From the IMG/VR virus record IMGVR_UViG_3300032223_001001, positions 17,778 to 81,777 of that record: 64,000 bases of DNA; one strand, given 5' to 3'. Shown here in pieces: positions 45,601-51,721 of this stretch. Position numbers and translations under genes: made by a program. The stretch's first letter is position 1. Each line of letters starts with the position of its first letter. Below the pieces are notes generated by a model. That model had not been told where the DNA came from. It made no database searches and saw only the letters and a list, made by a program, of their open reading frames with translations. The stretch comes from a virus.

Positions 45601-45979
45601 AATTAAAATCAATCGTATTAGGATTAACATTTGCTTTAGTTGTAATAGTCCAAGATGGTCCAGCGTCATATCCAGACAACCCTAAAACTCTAGTTACAAA
45701 TAATTGGTTTGATTGTTGTAAATATGATTTCGCAATATAAGATGCTTCATATTTAGGAATTTGTGTATTTACAAATTTTTCAGGTGACGTTCCTCCAAAA
45801 TAAGTTCTGAATTCATCGTAGTTGCGAATAAATATTGGTTCAAAAGCAGGTCCCTTCAAGGTCTCACCTACCATTCCCAACGTTGTCACACCAACGCTCT
45901 GAGCTACATAACTTAAATCAACCTCTGAAGTATAAACACCTGGCGATACAAATACTTTACTGTTTGTTGATGTTGCCAT
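42647..45979 (-). CDS. gp18: Tail sheath protein with a Thr-rich insertion
   Basis: The 1110-residue protein is the contractile sheath. It begins MATSTNSKVFVSPGVYTSEV, the sheath N-terminal signature, and its C-terminal part (VGTVIWGNKTLQVKDSALNR, VRRLLLQARKLISAVSVRLL) carries the conserved sheath core; QMTGKIWIKPTAALEFIDIT lies near the end. T4 gp18 is 659 residues, so this one has over 400 extra. Much is an inserted surface region around residues 280-450 with runs of Thr (TTTTTTIPPTTTTTTT) that link domains and could carry variable outer domains. A weak A/T leader precedes the ATG. Confidence 0.93.
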   Translation of the reverse strand: MATSTNSKVFVSPGVYTSEVDLSYVAQSVGVTTLGMVGETLKGPAFEPIFIRNYDEFRTYFGGTSPEKFVNTQIPKYEASYIAKSYLQQSNQLFVTRVLGLSGYDAGPSWTITTKANVNPNTIDFNCVSATTIDCVDECVEYQTVDFLIPFTGCNNDINSIILDQTAIPDEILMKLTSQYEQFNGSTSSLSYDLKSQVFDVINAPSTEGNSISYYGAVPGTIYSAMTNLGFTASTNTYGVDSVDASVIDFTSPKNDPWYYSLFDNNGNASYSGFSFFSVVDGLTLISASTTTTTTIPPTTTTTTTNPCAPTGTTTTTTTTTLKPTDCYTGNLIGTIFIYSGVAYTQYDDLVIATLRSRGNNADGAGAVYEVSGLTDVSMVCSGQYSGVNKNPFAKFALNVKNIDGSNFTFETSFMNSDTQYLSKVFGTSNFGKDKKSVPVFVEENYPVLLNYAYKKGYIRGLNCDLTALPESRNLDSSSIGWYLEQYQTPSSPWVVSELRGSKVYELFRFTTISDGVGANTEVKISIANISFNNGTFDVLVRDFFDTDESPVVLEKFTNCNMNPSDNGYIAKKIGTSDGEYQLNSKLIMVEVNENAPIEALPCGFEGYENRQYAESKPSFPIYKTKYDYPGEEIFNPPFGYTTGGDNKTISNGDNVRRTYLGISDKMGVDISMFGYKGKQAPLSPCDSTGDSWVYKTKGFHMDVNAASITIPNGYTTSGESAYYVGNAEFTSDPTNESNPYYRLYARKFTLLVAGGFDGWDIYRERRTNEDKYKIGRTGFLKGFNPTCSVKYPNATGWGAFKQITVGDNTQDWGNSDYYAYLLGYRTFANPEAVNINVFVSPGIDYVNNSDLVEEVVDMIENDRADSIYVTTTPDYNMLTPNAGTTELIYPQEAVDNLDNVGIDSNYTATYYPWVLTKDTDNNTQIYLPPTGEVVKNIALTDNIAFPWFAAAGYTRGIVNSIKARKKLTQEDRDVLYNGRLNPIATFSDVGTVIWGNKTLQVKDSALNRMNVRRLLLQARKLISAVSVRLLFEQNDDKVRQDFLNAVNPILDSIRRDRGLYDFRVEVSSDAADLDRKQMTGKIWIKPTAALEFIDITFYITPSGASFDNI
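45018..45113 (-). repeat. Thr-codon repeat tract in the sheath gene
   Basis: The sense strand is nearly all ACN codons with short Pro/Cys breaks (TTTTTTIPP, TTTTTTTNPCAPTG, TTTTTTTTTLKP). Codon third bases vary, so it is maintained at protein level rather than as a plain slippage repeat. Confidence 0.7.
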
Positions 45980-46016
45980 TATCTTTTTAGGTTTTTAGTT
46001 TTTATTTATTTTTTAT

Positions 46017-46023
46017 ATAAATA
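46017..46023 (-). promoter_or_regulatory. TATTTAT element upstream of the sheath gene
   Basis: Sense strand GATATTTATATAAAAAATAA, about 38 bases before the sheath ATG. A plus-strand copy of the box lies 38 bases away, so the gap fires in both directions. Confidence 0.42.
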
Positions 46024-46060
46024 TCAAGGAAAATCCTAAAGTGCTTTTTTAATTATCAAC

Positions 46061-46067
46061 TATTTAT
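46061..46067 (+). promoter_or_regulatory. Plus-strand TATTTAT element before a small gene
   Basis: The plus strand reads CAACTATTTATAAAAAAAG, about 24 bases before the ATG at 46092. It supports the reality of the small plus-strand ORF. Confidence 0.42.
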
Positions 46068-46091
46068 AAAAAAAGAAGAAAAAAATATATT

Positions 46092-46256
46092 ATGGAAAAT
46101 AAAGATAAAGAAATCAAAAACTTGAAAATTTCTAAAGAAACACACGAAGTGCTAAAAAAGTATTGTGAAAAAAGGGGGATTAAAATCTACTGGTTTTTAG
46201 AAAAACTTATTCTTGAAAAATGTTCGGAGAATAAAGATATCTACGGTGAAGATTAA
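46092..46256 (+). CDS. Small helical, RHH-like protein on the opposite strand
   Basis: The 54-residue product reads MENKDKEIKNLKISKETHEV, then LKKYCEKRGIKIYWFLEKLI. A short strand (KNLKISKE) and two helices fit the ribbon-helix-helix pattern loosely. It is convergent with the 346-codon gene, overlapping its stop by four bases, and has a TATTTAT box. It is the only plus-strand gene in the tail module. Small DNA-binding regulator is inferred. Confidence 0.55.
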   Translation: MENKDKEIKNLKISKETHEVLKKYCEKRGIKIYWFLEKLILEKCSENKDIYGED

Positions 46257-47293
46257 ACTAAATTAATTTGTAGTTTAATTGTCGATGTTAAATTATCATC
46301 CACTTTTTCAACATCAATTCTTAATACATCATTTGTATTAACTTGAATTGTATTAATATCATTTCCGTAATAATCATCGTTAATGTAAACATCATAACTA
46401 GTAACATTAATTGATTCAGTAACGATTAAATTTGTTGTATAATTGATTATTTGTTGTTTAGTAAATTCATCTTCACCATAACCAAAAGTGATTTCATTGG
46501 TTTGTTCAATAATATCAACCTTTTTTCTTGAACGTTTTTTAGGTTCATCATCTATTTCATGTATTGTCAAAACTCTACTTATTGCCGGTGACACCTCGAA
46601 TTCATTCTCGTCAATTAAAAATCCCAACATCGTGAATTCATAACTCTGGATATAATATTTTCTTTTTTCAATATCCATAACGGATTCATCCGAAATATTT
46701 CCTTGAATAATTGGAATGTAATGTCCCTTGATATTTCTATATGCTTGTCTTGATGCGAACTTTTCCAATACAATCTTATTGAATTCATTTAATTCACGCA
46801 TCCTATTACAAACAATCTTAACTTGATATGATATATCCACCGGTACTGGTTGGGGAATCTTATAGATATCCATACCATTACGTTGTCCATCCCAAGTTGG
46901 AACTTGTGCATAAAAATATTGTCTTCTATTCGGTATATTATATAATAACGCGGGATTTGTTCCATACTTAACTTCCGGAATTCTAACCACTGAAATAAAG
47001 GGGGGTTCAACATTTTTATCCAAATTTTGAATATCCCACGTTTCGGTGAATTGTGACCAGTTTTGGGTGGTAACCAATATATCTATCATTGGAATAACTT
47101 TACCATCAACGACAACTTTTAGATCTTCCTTAACAAAATCTAAAAATCCTTTATCCAAATCCGCATGTAATATTGATTTAGGTAGATAAGTACCATCTTT
47201 ATTAATCATATCAACCAAATCTTGTCTACGTTGTAGTAAAGTGTTTGGTTGGGTTAGTGGTATGTTTTTCTTAATTTTTTTTGGTAGTCCCAT
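46253..47293 (-). CDS. Tail-completion/neck-type virion protein
   Basis: The 346-residue protein begins MGLPKKIKKNIPLTQPNTLL. It contains VDMINKDGTYLPKSILHADL, VPTWDGQRNGMDIYKIPQPV and VKIVCNRMRELNEFNKIVL, no named motif. The C-terminus has a highly basic KKRSRKK patch, then a beta segment. It lies between the sheath and another virion gene, which in T4-like phages is the place of tail terminator and completion proteins (gp15/gp3 types). That is inference from order. Confidence 0.65.
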   Translation of the reverse strand: MGLPKKIKKNIPLTQPNTLLQRRQDLVDMINKDGTYLPKSILHADLDKGFLDFVKEDLKVVVDGKVIPMIDILVTTQNWSQFTETWDIQNLDKNVEPPFISVVRIPEVKYGTNPALLYNIPNRRQYFYAQVPTWDGQRNGMDIYKIPQPVPVDISYQVKIVCNRMRELNEFNKIVLEKFASRQAYRNIKGHYIPIIQGNISDESVMDIEKRKYYIQSYEFTMLGFLIDENEFEVSPAISRVLTIHEIDDEPKKRSRKKVDIIEQTNEITFGYGEDEFTKQQIINYTTNLIVTESINVTSYDVYINDDYYGNDINTIQVNTNDVLRIDVEKVDDNLTSTIKLQINLV

Positions 47294-47300
47294 GATATTG

Positions 47301-47307
47301 ATAAATA
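47301..47307 (-). promoter_or_regulatory. TATTTAT element before the tail-completion gene
   Basis: Sense strand AGATATTTATCAATATCATGGG. The box ends 7 bases before ATG. Confidence 0.5.
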
Positions 47308-47338
47308 TCTAATGAAGTAAAAAATAGTTGATATTGAA

Positions 47339-47437
47339 TTAATTGATTAAATTATAGGTCGACTCCAACTTTTCAACCGCAAACCTAATTTTACGATTCA
47401 GTTGTTCGTTTTGTTGTTCAGTTATAATGATTTTCAT
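47339..47437 (-). CDS. 32-residue truncated copy of an MKIIITEQQ protein
   Basis: An ATG overlaps the stop of the upstream gene (ATGA). The peptide is MKIIITEQQNEQLNRKIRFA then VEKLESTYNLIN. The first 24 residues match the protein at 51228-51671 (MKIIITEQQNEQLNNKIRLA then VEKL), and STYNLI matches TTYNLS near the end of that protein. It looks like an internally deleted copy in which the middle is lost. It may be a relic, or a minimal leader peptide. Confidence 0.55.
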   Translation of the reverse strand: MKIIITEQQNEQLNRKIRFAVEKLESTYNLIN

Positions 47438-47946
47438 AATCCCCTAAATTCGTTATCACCCACCGCGGATGCCGTTATTGTTCTATAGAATGGTTTTGTA
47501 CCAGCATAAGTGTGTCTATTATCCGAGTTAACCCTTCCGTCATTATTAACAACATAATAACGAACCCTATTTTCATTTTCGTAATATCCAATATAATCAC
47601 CAAAACTAATATCAATATCCAAATCATCCAAATGTTGTTGATAAACACTAACTTTAAGATTCCCTGGTTCAAACTGGTTGATTTTGGAATTCCCGACATT
47701 TTTATTTTCAGGTTGAAGGATTTGTACATACCCATTAAACTCAACTGGTGGTAAATATTTTATACCATCTGAAGGAGTTTCACCATAAACATCATCGGTT
47801 TTTGTTTTTAATCGGTCAATCCTATATAATACTAGGGTGAAGTTCATATCACCATGAAGCCATTCCATACCCAACATTTCATCTATCCGCTGATCGGCTC
47901 CTGAAAAGAATTTATTTAACCTAGTTATTGGTACTCTACTATTCAT
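47434..47946 (-). CDS. Neck or head-completion-type virion protein
   Basis: The 170-residue protein starts MNSRVPITRLNKFFSGADQR and has EWLHGDMNFTLVLYRIDRLK, YLPPVEFNGYVQILQPENKN and FGDYIGYYENENRVRYYVVN. It is beta-rich, without a motif I can name. It is the gene before the tail-completion protein; the accessory island begins on its other side. Synteny suggests a neck or connector role. A TATTTAT box (sense AATATATTTATATTAAAATC) is upstream. Confidence 0.6.
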   Translation of the reverse strand: MNSRVPITRLNKFFSGADQRIDEMLGMEWLHGDMNFTLVLYRIDRLKTKTDDVYGETPSDGIKYLPPVEFNGYVQILQPENKNVGNSKINQFEPGNLKVSVYQQHLDDLDIDISFGDYIGYYENENRVRYYVVNNDGRVNSDNRHTYAGTKPFYRTITASAVGDNEFRGL

Positions 47947-47983
47947 TTAGTCGATTTTAATATAAATATATTGGTTATAGGTT

Positions 47984-48757
47984 TTAAACATAAATATCAC
48001 CTTCGACGTTTCCTCCTTTATCTTGAATCATTTTACGGATTTCGTCTTTTGAGTATTGTTTGGATAATGGGGTTTTGGATAAAATAAGATCACCCCCAAC
48101 TATTAAATTGTCAGGAAGAGTTGTGATTGAAGTGTTGGATAAAAAAATACCACCCTCAACCGTTAAATTATCAGGAAGAGTTGTGATTGAAGTTTTGGAT
48201 AAATAAAGATCCCCCCCAAGCGTTAAACTATCTGGAAGGGTGGTGATTGGGGTGTTGAATAAATTAAGACCACCCCCAACCGTTAAATTATCTGGAAGGG
48301 TGGTGATTGAAGTTTTGGATAAATCAAGATAACCCCCAACCGTTAAATTATCTGGAAGGGTTGTGATTGAAGTATTGGTTAAATCAAGATTACCCCCAAC
48401 CGTTAAATTGTCAGGAAGGGTGGTGATTGAAGTTTTGGATAAATTAAGACCACCTCCAACTATTAAATTATCAGGAATGGAGGTGATTGGGACACCACGT
48501 AAATCAAGACTACGTCCAATCGTTAAATTGTTAGGAAGAGTTGTGATTGAAGTTTTGGATAGATCAAGATCCCCCCCAACCGTTAAACCATTAGGAAGAG
48601 TTGTGATTGAAGTTTTGGATAAATAAAGATCACCTTTAACATTTAAATCATCCTTGGTTATTGATCCTGGATCATATAATAGTTTGACTTTAATAGGTGT
48701 CTTATATTCTGGTCTATTGGATTCGATAAAATTAAATAAATTGGATATGTTAGTCAT
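47984..48757 (-). CDS. Leucine-rich-repeat protein A
   Basis: The 257-residue protein begins MTNISNLFNFIESNRPEYKT and then has about ten 20-residue repeats of the form LDLSKTSITTLPDNLTVGGx. Each repeat has beta-strand Leu/Ile positions and an Asn/Leu-Pro core, like a leucine-rich solenoid with short repeats. The C-terminus is LSKQYSKDEIRKMIQDKGG. The sister gene at 48780 has the same ends but a different repeat number. Such solenoids often bind proteins, but no target is indicated. Confidence 0.85.
   Translation of the reverse strand: MTNISNLFNFIESNRPEYKTPIKVKLLYDPGSITKDDLNVKGDLYLSKTSITTLPNGLTVGGDLDLSKTSITTLPNNLTIGRSLDLRGVPITSIPDNLIVGGGLNLSKTSITTLPDNLTVGGNLDLTNTSITTLPDNLTVGGYLDLSKTSITTLPDNLTVGGGLNLFNTPITTLPDSLTLGGDLYLSKTSITTLPDNLTVEGGIFLSNTSITTLPDNLIVGGDLILSKTPLSKQYSKDEIRKMIQDKGGNVEGDIYV
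48045..48644 (-). repeat. 60-bp tandem repeats in LRR gene A
   Basis: About ten copies of a 60-bp unit, in exact register. Differences concentrate in the codons of the variable strand (LSKTSIT, LTNTSIT, LFNTPIT, LRGVPIT). Confidence 0.85.
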
Positions 48758-48779
48758 GTTAAATTATTGGATTAAAGTT

Positions 48780-49673
48780 TTAAACATAAAAACCACGTTC
48801 GACGTTTCCTCCTTTATCTTGAATCATTTTACGAATTTCATCTTCCGAGTATTGTTTGGATAATGGGGTATGGGATAAACTAAGACCACCCCCGACCCTT
48901 AAATTATCTGGAAGGGTGGTGATTGATGATCTATCTAAAAAAAGAAAACCCCCGACCGTTAAATTGTCAGGAAGGGAAGTGATTGAAGTATTGGTTAAAT
49001 TAAGATCACCCCCAACCGTTAAATTATCTGGAATGGAGGTGATTGAAGTTTTGGATAAATCAAGATAACCCCCAACCGTTAAATTGTCAGGAATGGAGGT
49101 GATTGGGGTACCACGTAAATCAAGACTACGTCCAATCGTTAAATTGTTAGGAAGAGTGGTGATTGATGATCTATCTAAATAAAGATTACCCCCAACCGTT
49201 AAATTATCTGGAAGAGTTGTGATTGGGACACCACGTAAATCAAGATTACCCCCAACCGTTAAATTATCTGGAAGAGTTGTGATTGGGACACCACGTAAAT
49301 CAAGATTACCCCCAACCGTTAAATTATCTGGAAGGGTTGTGATTGAAGTTTTGGATAAATAAAGACCACCTCCAACCGTTAAATTATCTGGAAGGGTGGT
49401 GATTGGGGTGTAAAGTAAATCAAGATCACCCCCAACCGTTAAATTGTCAGGAAGAGTTGTGATTGGGGTATTGGATAAATAAAGATAACCCCCAACCGTT
49501 AAATTATCAGGAAGAGTTGTGATTGGGACACCACGTAAATCAAGATTACCTTTAATATTTAAGTCATCCTCGGTTATTGATCTTGGATCATGTAATAGTT
49601 TGAATTTAAGAGGTACCTTATATTCTGGTCTATTGGATTCGATAAAATTAAATAAATTGGATATGTTAGTCAT
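48780..49673 (-). CDS. Leucine-rich-repeat protein B
   Basis: The real start is ATG 49673 (MTNISNLFNFIESNRPEYKV), 1 base after the stop of the upstream gene. It has about 11 repeats of 20 residues (NLDLRGVPITTLPDNLTVGG) and the same C-terminal LSKQYSEDEIRKMIQDKGG. The open frame extends further upstream to 49841, but that part is out-of-frame coding of the upstream gene. Its start motif is coupled to the WCTA-type gene, so the two proteins probably work together. 297 residues. Confidence 0.85.
   Translation of the reverse strand: MTNISNLFNFIESNRPEYKVPLKFKLLHDPRSITEDDLNIKGNLDLRGVPITTLPDNLTVGGYLYLSNTPITTLPDNLTVGGDLDLLYTPITTLPDNLTVGGGLYLSKTSITTLPDNLTVGGNLDLRGVPITTLPDNLTVGGNLDLRGVPITTLPDNLTVGGNLYLDRSSITTLPNNLTIGRSLDLRGTPITSIPDNLTVGGYLDLSKTSITSIPDNLTVGGDLNLTNTSITSLPDNLTVGGFLFLDRSSITTLPDNLRVGGGLSLSHTPLSKQYSEDEIRKMIQDKGGNVERGFYV
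48900..49559 (-). repeat. 60-bp tandem repeats in LRR gene B
   Basis: Eleven 60-bp units in register. The two at 49201-49260 and 49261-49320 are identical over all 60 bases. This points to recent duplication or gene conversion. Confidence 0.88.
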
Positions 49674-49674
49674 G

Positions 49675-50403
49675 TTAAATAATTGGATTGTCATCTTTAT
49701 CCATGAATTGGTTAGTTTCATATGAAAATTGGTATTTTTCATTAGAACCAGGTTTGATAAATATGAATAACGGACCTTGTGAAATATGACGATCAAAATG
49801 ACCTCTAGTTTTCCCGGTTGCGGTACACCACTGAGTTCCACTTCCTAATTCACAGGAAGTACCATACAAATCATTTCTTCCTTGTGGTAATTCATAGACA
49901 TCAAAACCATCAACTGACCCCATATAAAATTCTTTATATTTATCTGAACGTGACACTCCTTTTTGTTGGGACGGATCGTTCTTTTCTTCGTCAGCAAGTT
50001 CAATTGATTTTTTAATAAACGTTATCACGTCTTTAGCTGACTTATACGAATTAATATTAGATGAAGGATACCTTTTCTTTTGCCTAGAGAAAATAGAAAA
50101 ATAGTTCTTAAATTTGTATATATCTTCCCCTTTTATTATTTTGTCAGCAACTTTTTTAGCTAACCATGTCGCATATGCGGATTTATTCCCCACAGCATTT
50201 ATTATTTCTTCAAAATCATCTTGAGATATTTTGTCTGTATCAACAAAATGTGATTTAAGATCTTCTAACGATACTTCTAATAATAATGTTGTCAATAATT
50301 GTTGATCCGATGTTGATTTTTGTTCAGATATAACTTTTCCTGGTTCATATCCGAACATAAAACGTATTCTTTGAATGTCTTCGACTATTAATTTCTTATT
50401 CAT
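49675..50403 (-). CDS. WCTA-domain protein with a capsid-targeting-like leader
   Basis: The 242-residue protein begins MNKKLIVEDIQRIRFMFGYE and reaches KVISEQ (Ile25-Ser-Glu27). After a helical middle (WLAKKVADKIIKGEDIYKFK), the last 60 residues contain GTSCELGSGTQWCTATGKTRGHF, a motif found in phage proteins linked to repeat proteins. The C-terminal stop lies 1 base from LRR protein B. Enzyme activity is not shown; the conserved Trp-Cys-Thr-Ala block could be a binding or catalytic site. The leader suggests packaging (see findings). Confidence 0.75.
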   Translation of the reverse strand: MNKKLIVEDIQRIRFMFGYEPGKVISEQKSTSDQQLLTTLLLEVSLEDLKSHFVDTDKISQDDFEEIINAVGNKSAYATWLAKKVADKIIKGEDIYKFKNYFSIFSRQKKRYPSSNINSYKSAKDVITFIKKSIELADEEKNDPSQQKGVSRSDKYKEFYMGSVDGFDVYELPQGRNDLYGTSCELGSGTQWCTATGKTRGHFDRHISQGPLFIFIKPGSNEKYQFSYETNQFMDKDDNPII

Positions 50404-50421
50404 ACTAAATTATATTAAAAA

Positions 50422-50721
50422 TTAATCCCATTTTTTCACTTTGTAAATTTTACGACTTCTTAATTCATCTATACCTGTATTTCTGAAGAAATTGTTCATT
50501 AACGAAGATAATTCAGTTCTAATTTGATTTATTGTTTGTGAATCAATCTCACCATTATAATAACTTTCCTCAATAACTTGTTCAAAAAAAAGAAGATCTC
50601 GTAATATTGTTCCAACATTTTCTAACTCAGGATATTCGTTATCCTCACCTTCTTGTTCACTAATAACACGTTTAACTAATCTAGTTAAATCACGTTCCGT
50701 TAATCTTATTGTTTTTTTCAT
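50422..50721 (-). CDS. Small leader-type protein 1
   Basis: The 99-residue protein begins MKKTIRLTERDLTRLVKRVI and then SEQ at 21-23. The next 70 residues are acidic and helical (VGTILRDLLFFEQVIEESYY) with a basic end. It shares its first 22 residues and its 50-bp upstream region with the next gene upstream, while the bodies are unrelated. The leader may direct packaging; the body's role is unknown. Confidence 0.75.
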   Translation of the reverse strand: MKKTIRLTERDLTRLVKRVISEQEGEDNEYPELENVGTILRDLLFFEQVIEESYYNGEIDSQTINQIRTELSSLMNNFFRNTGIDELRSRKIYKVKKWD

Positions 50722-50738
50722 AATTTTTAATTTTATTT

Positions 50739-50745
50739 ATAAATA
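50739..50745 (-). promoter_or_regulatory. Duplicated TATTTAT promoter region, copy 1
   Basis: Sense strand AATATATTTATAAATAAAAT, about 17 bases before the ATG. The surrounding 45 bases are repeated almost exactly before the gene at 50765. Confidence 0.5.
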
Positions 50746-50764
50746 TATTGTAAATAGAAAAGAA

Positions 50765-51169
50765 TTAATCATTCCCTTCCCCATATGTATCATTCATTTC
50801 ATAAATCCAATCGACCGGATTGTATTTACCATCAATAATCCAATCAACAATTGCCAAAATATAATCTTCTCTATCATGTATATCCTCCATCATATATGGT
50901 TCTTCGATAAAAATATCCGATACAAGATTATGTAATGTTTCTTCATCCCAATTAAAACTATCAATGATAGATTCAACTAAATCAAACGTAATTTCTTCAT
51001 CTTGAAATATTTCTTTAACTATATCTAACCCAAATATTCTAATACCCTCTTTAGCACCTAAAGCATTAACAACCTTAATAATGTTTTCAGTATTATTTTT
51101 TTGTTCACTAACAACACGTTTAACTAACCTAACCAAATCACGTTCTGTTAATCTTATTGTTTTTTTCAT
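50765..51169 (-). CDS. Small leader-type protein 2
   Basis: The 134-residue protein begins MKKTIRLTERDLVRLVKRVV then SEQ at 21-23. The body is acidic and helical (TFDLVESIIDSFNWDEETLH; YILAIVDWIIDGKYNPVDWI), with a strongly negative charge. It differs from the neighbour after the leader, so leader and promoter were copied and the body swapped. No known family. Confidence 0.75.
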   Translation of the reverse strand: MKKTIRLTERDLVRLVKRVVSEQKNNTENIIKVVNALGAKEGIRIFGLDIVKEIFQDEEITFDLVESIIDSFNWDEETLHNLVSDIFIEEPYMMEDIHDREDYILAIVDWIIDGKYNPVDWIYEMNDTYGEGND

Positions 51170-51186
51170 AATTTTTAATTTTATTT

Positions 51187-51193
51187 ATAAATA
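51187..51193 (-). promoter_or_regulatory. Duplicated TATTTAT promoter region, copy 2
   Basis: Nearly the same 45 bases as the region before 50721, including AATATATTTATAAATA. Part of the duplicated cassette. Confidence 0.5.
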
Positions 51194-51227
51194 TATTGTA
51201 AATAGAAAAGATTTAATTCAAATCTAT

Positions 51228-51671
51228 TCAAATTATAGGTTGTTCCCAAATTGAAGACATTGAATATATATACAAAAAGGGTGTTAGTTCACTCAAATTA
51301 TAGGTTGTTGTCAACCACTCCTTTATAATTTCTTCAATTTTAGAGTATTTATAATTCATAACACCACCAAAAAATGACCAGATTCGGTTTTTATTGATGT
51401 GACAATGACCATTTATTGAGCACTGACCTTTTGTACAATAAAAAAATAAAGGAAGATTATCATTATCAACATAATATATTTTATCATCTTTCTCAACCGG
51501 TTTTAAGTTATTGAATTGATCTAGAAATGACAATGGATTATCAATATATGCTTGTTTAATAATTTCATCGCCAAACAGTTCTCTAGCTTGAGGTAAACCC
51601 AGTTTTTCAACTGCTAATCTAATCTTATTATTCAGTTGTTCGTTTTGTTGTTCCGTTATAATGATTTTCAT
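51228..51671 (-). CDS. MKIIITEQQ leader-type protein with a Cys cluster
   Basis: The 147-residue protein begins MKIIITEQQNEQLNNKIRLA. The body has a Cys-rich patch (FYCTKGQCSINGHCHINKNR: five Cys/His in 20 residues), which could bind zinc. The C-terminus is EEIIKEWLTTTYNLSELTPF. It is the full-length form of the deleted copy at 47339. Its start is divergent from the SNF2 gene, with a 50-bp shared promoter gap. Confidence 0.75.
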   Translation of the reverse strand: MKIIITEQQNEQLNNKIRLAVEKLGLPQARELFGDEIIKQAYIDNPLSFLDQFNNLKPVEKDDKIYYVDNDNLPLFFYCTKGQCSINGHCHINKNRIWSFFGGVMNYKYSKIEEIIKEWLTTTYNLSELTPFLYIYSMSSIWEQPII

Positions 51672-51675
51672 ATTG

Positions 51676-51682
51676 ATAAATA
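51676..51682 (-). promoter_or_regulatory. TATTTAT element before the MKIIITEQQ gene
   Basis: Sense strand AATATTTATCAATATGAAAATC, with the ATG 5 bases after the box. Exactly the spacing used at 59.45 and 42.58 kb. Confidence 0.55.
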
Positions 51683-51721
51683 TTATATTAGTTATTATAT
51701 TTTATTTATAATCACAATATT

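Noticed and set aside
48363-49068. Plus-strand ORFs across the LRR arrays
   Set aside because: They are antisense shadows of the 60-bp repeats.
48045-49559. CRISPR array
   Set aside because: Repeats are 60 bp with no spacers, lie in open reading frames, and encode LRR units.
49674-49841. N-terminal extension of LRR gene B
   Set aside because: These codons are an out-of-frame shadow of the WCTA-type gene; MTNISNLFNF matches the start of LRR gene A.
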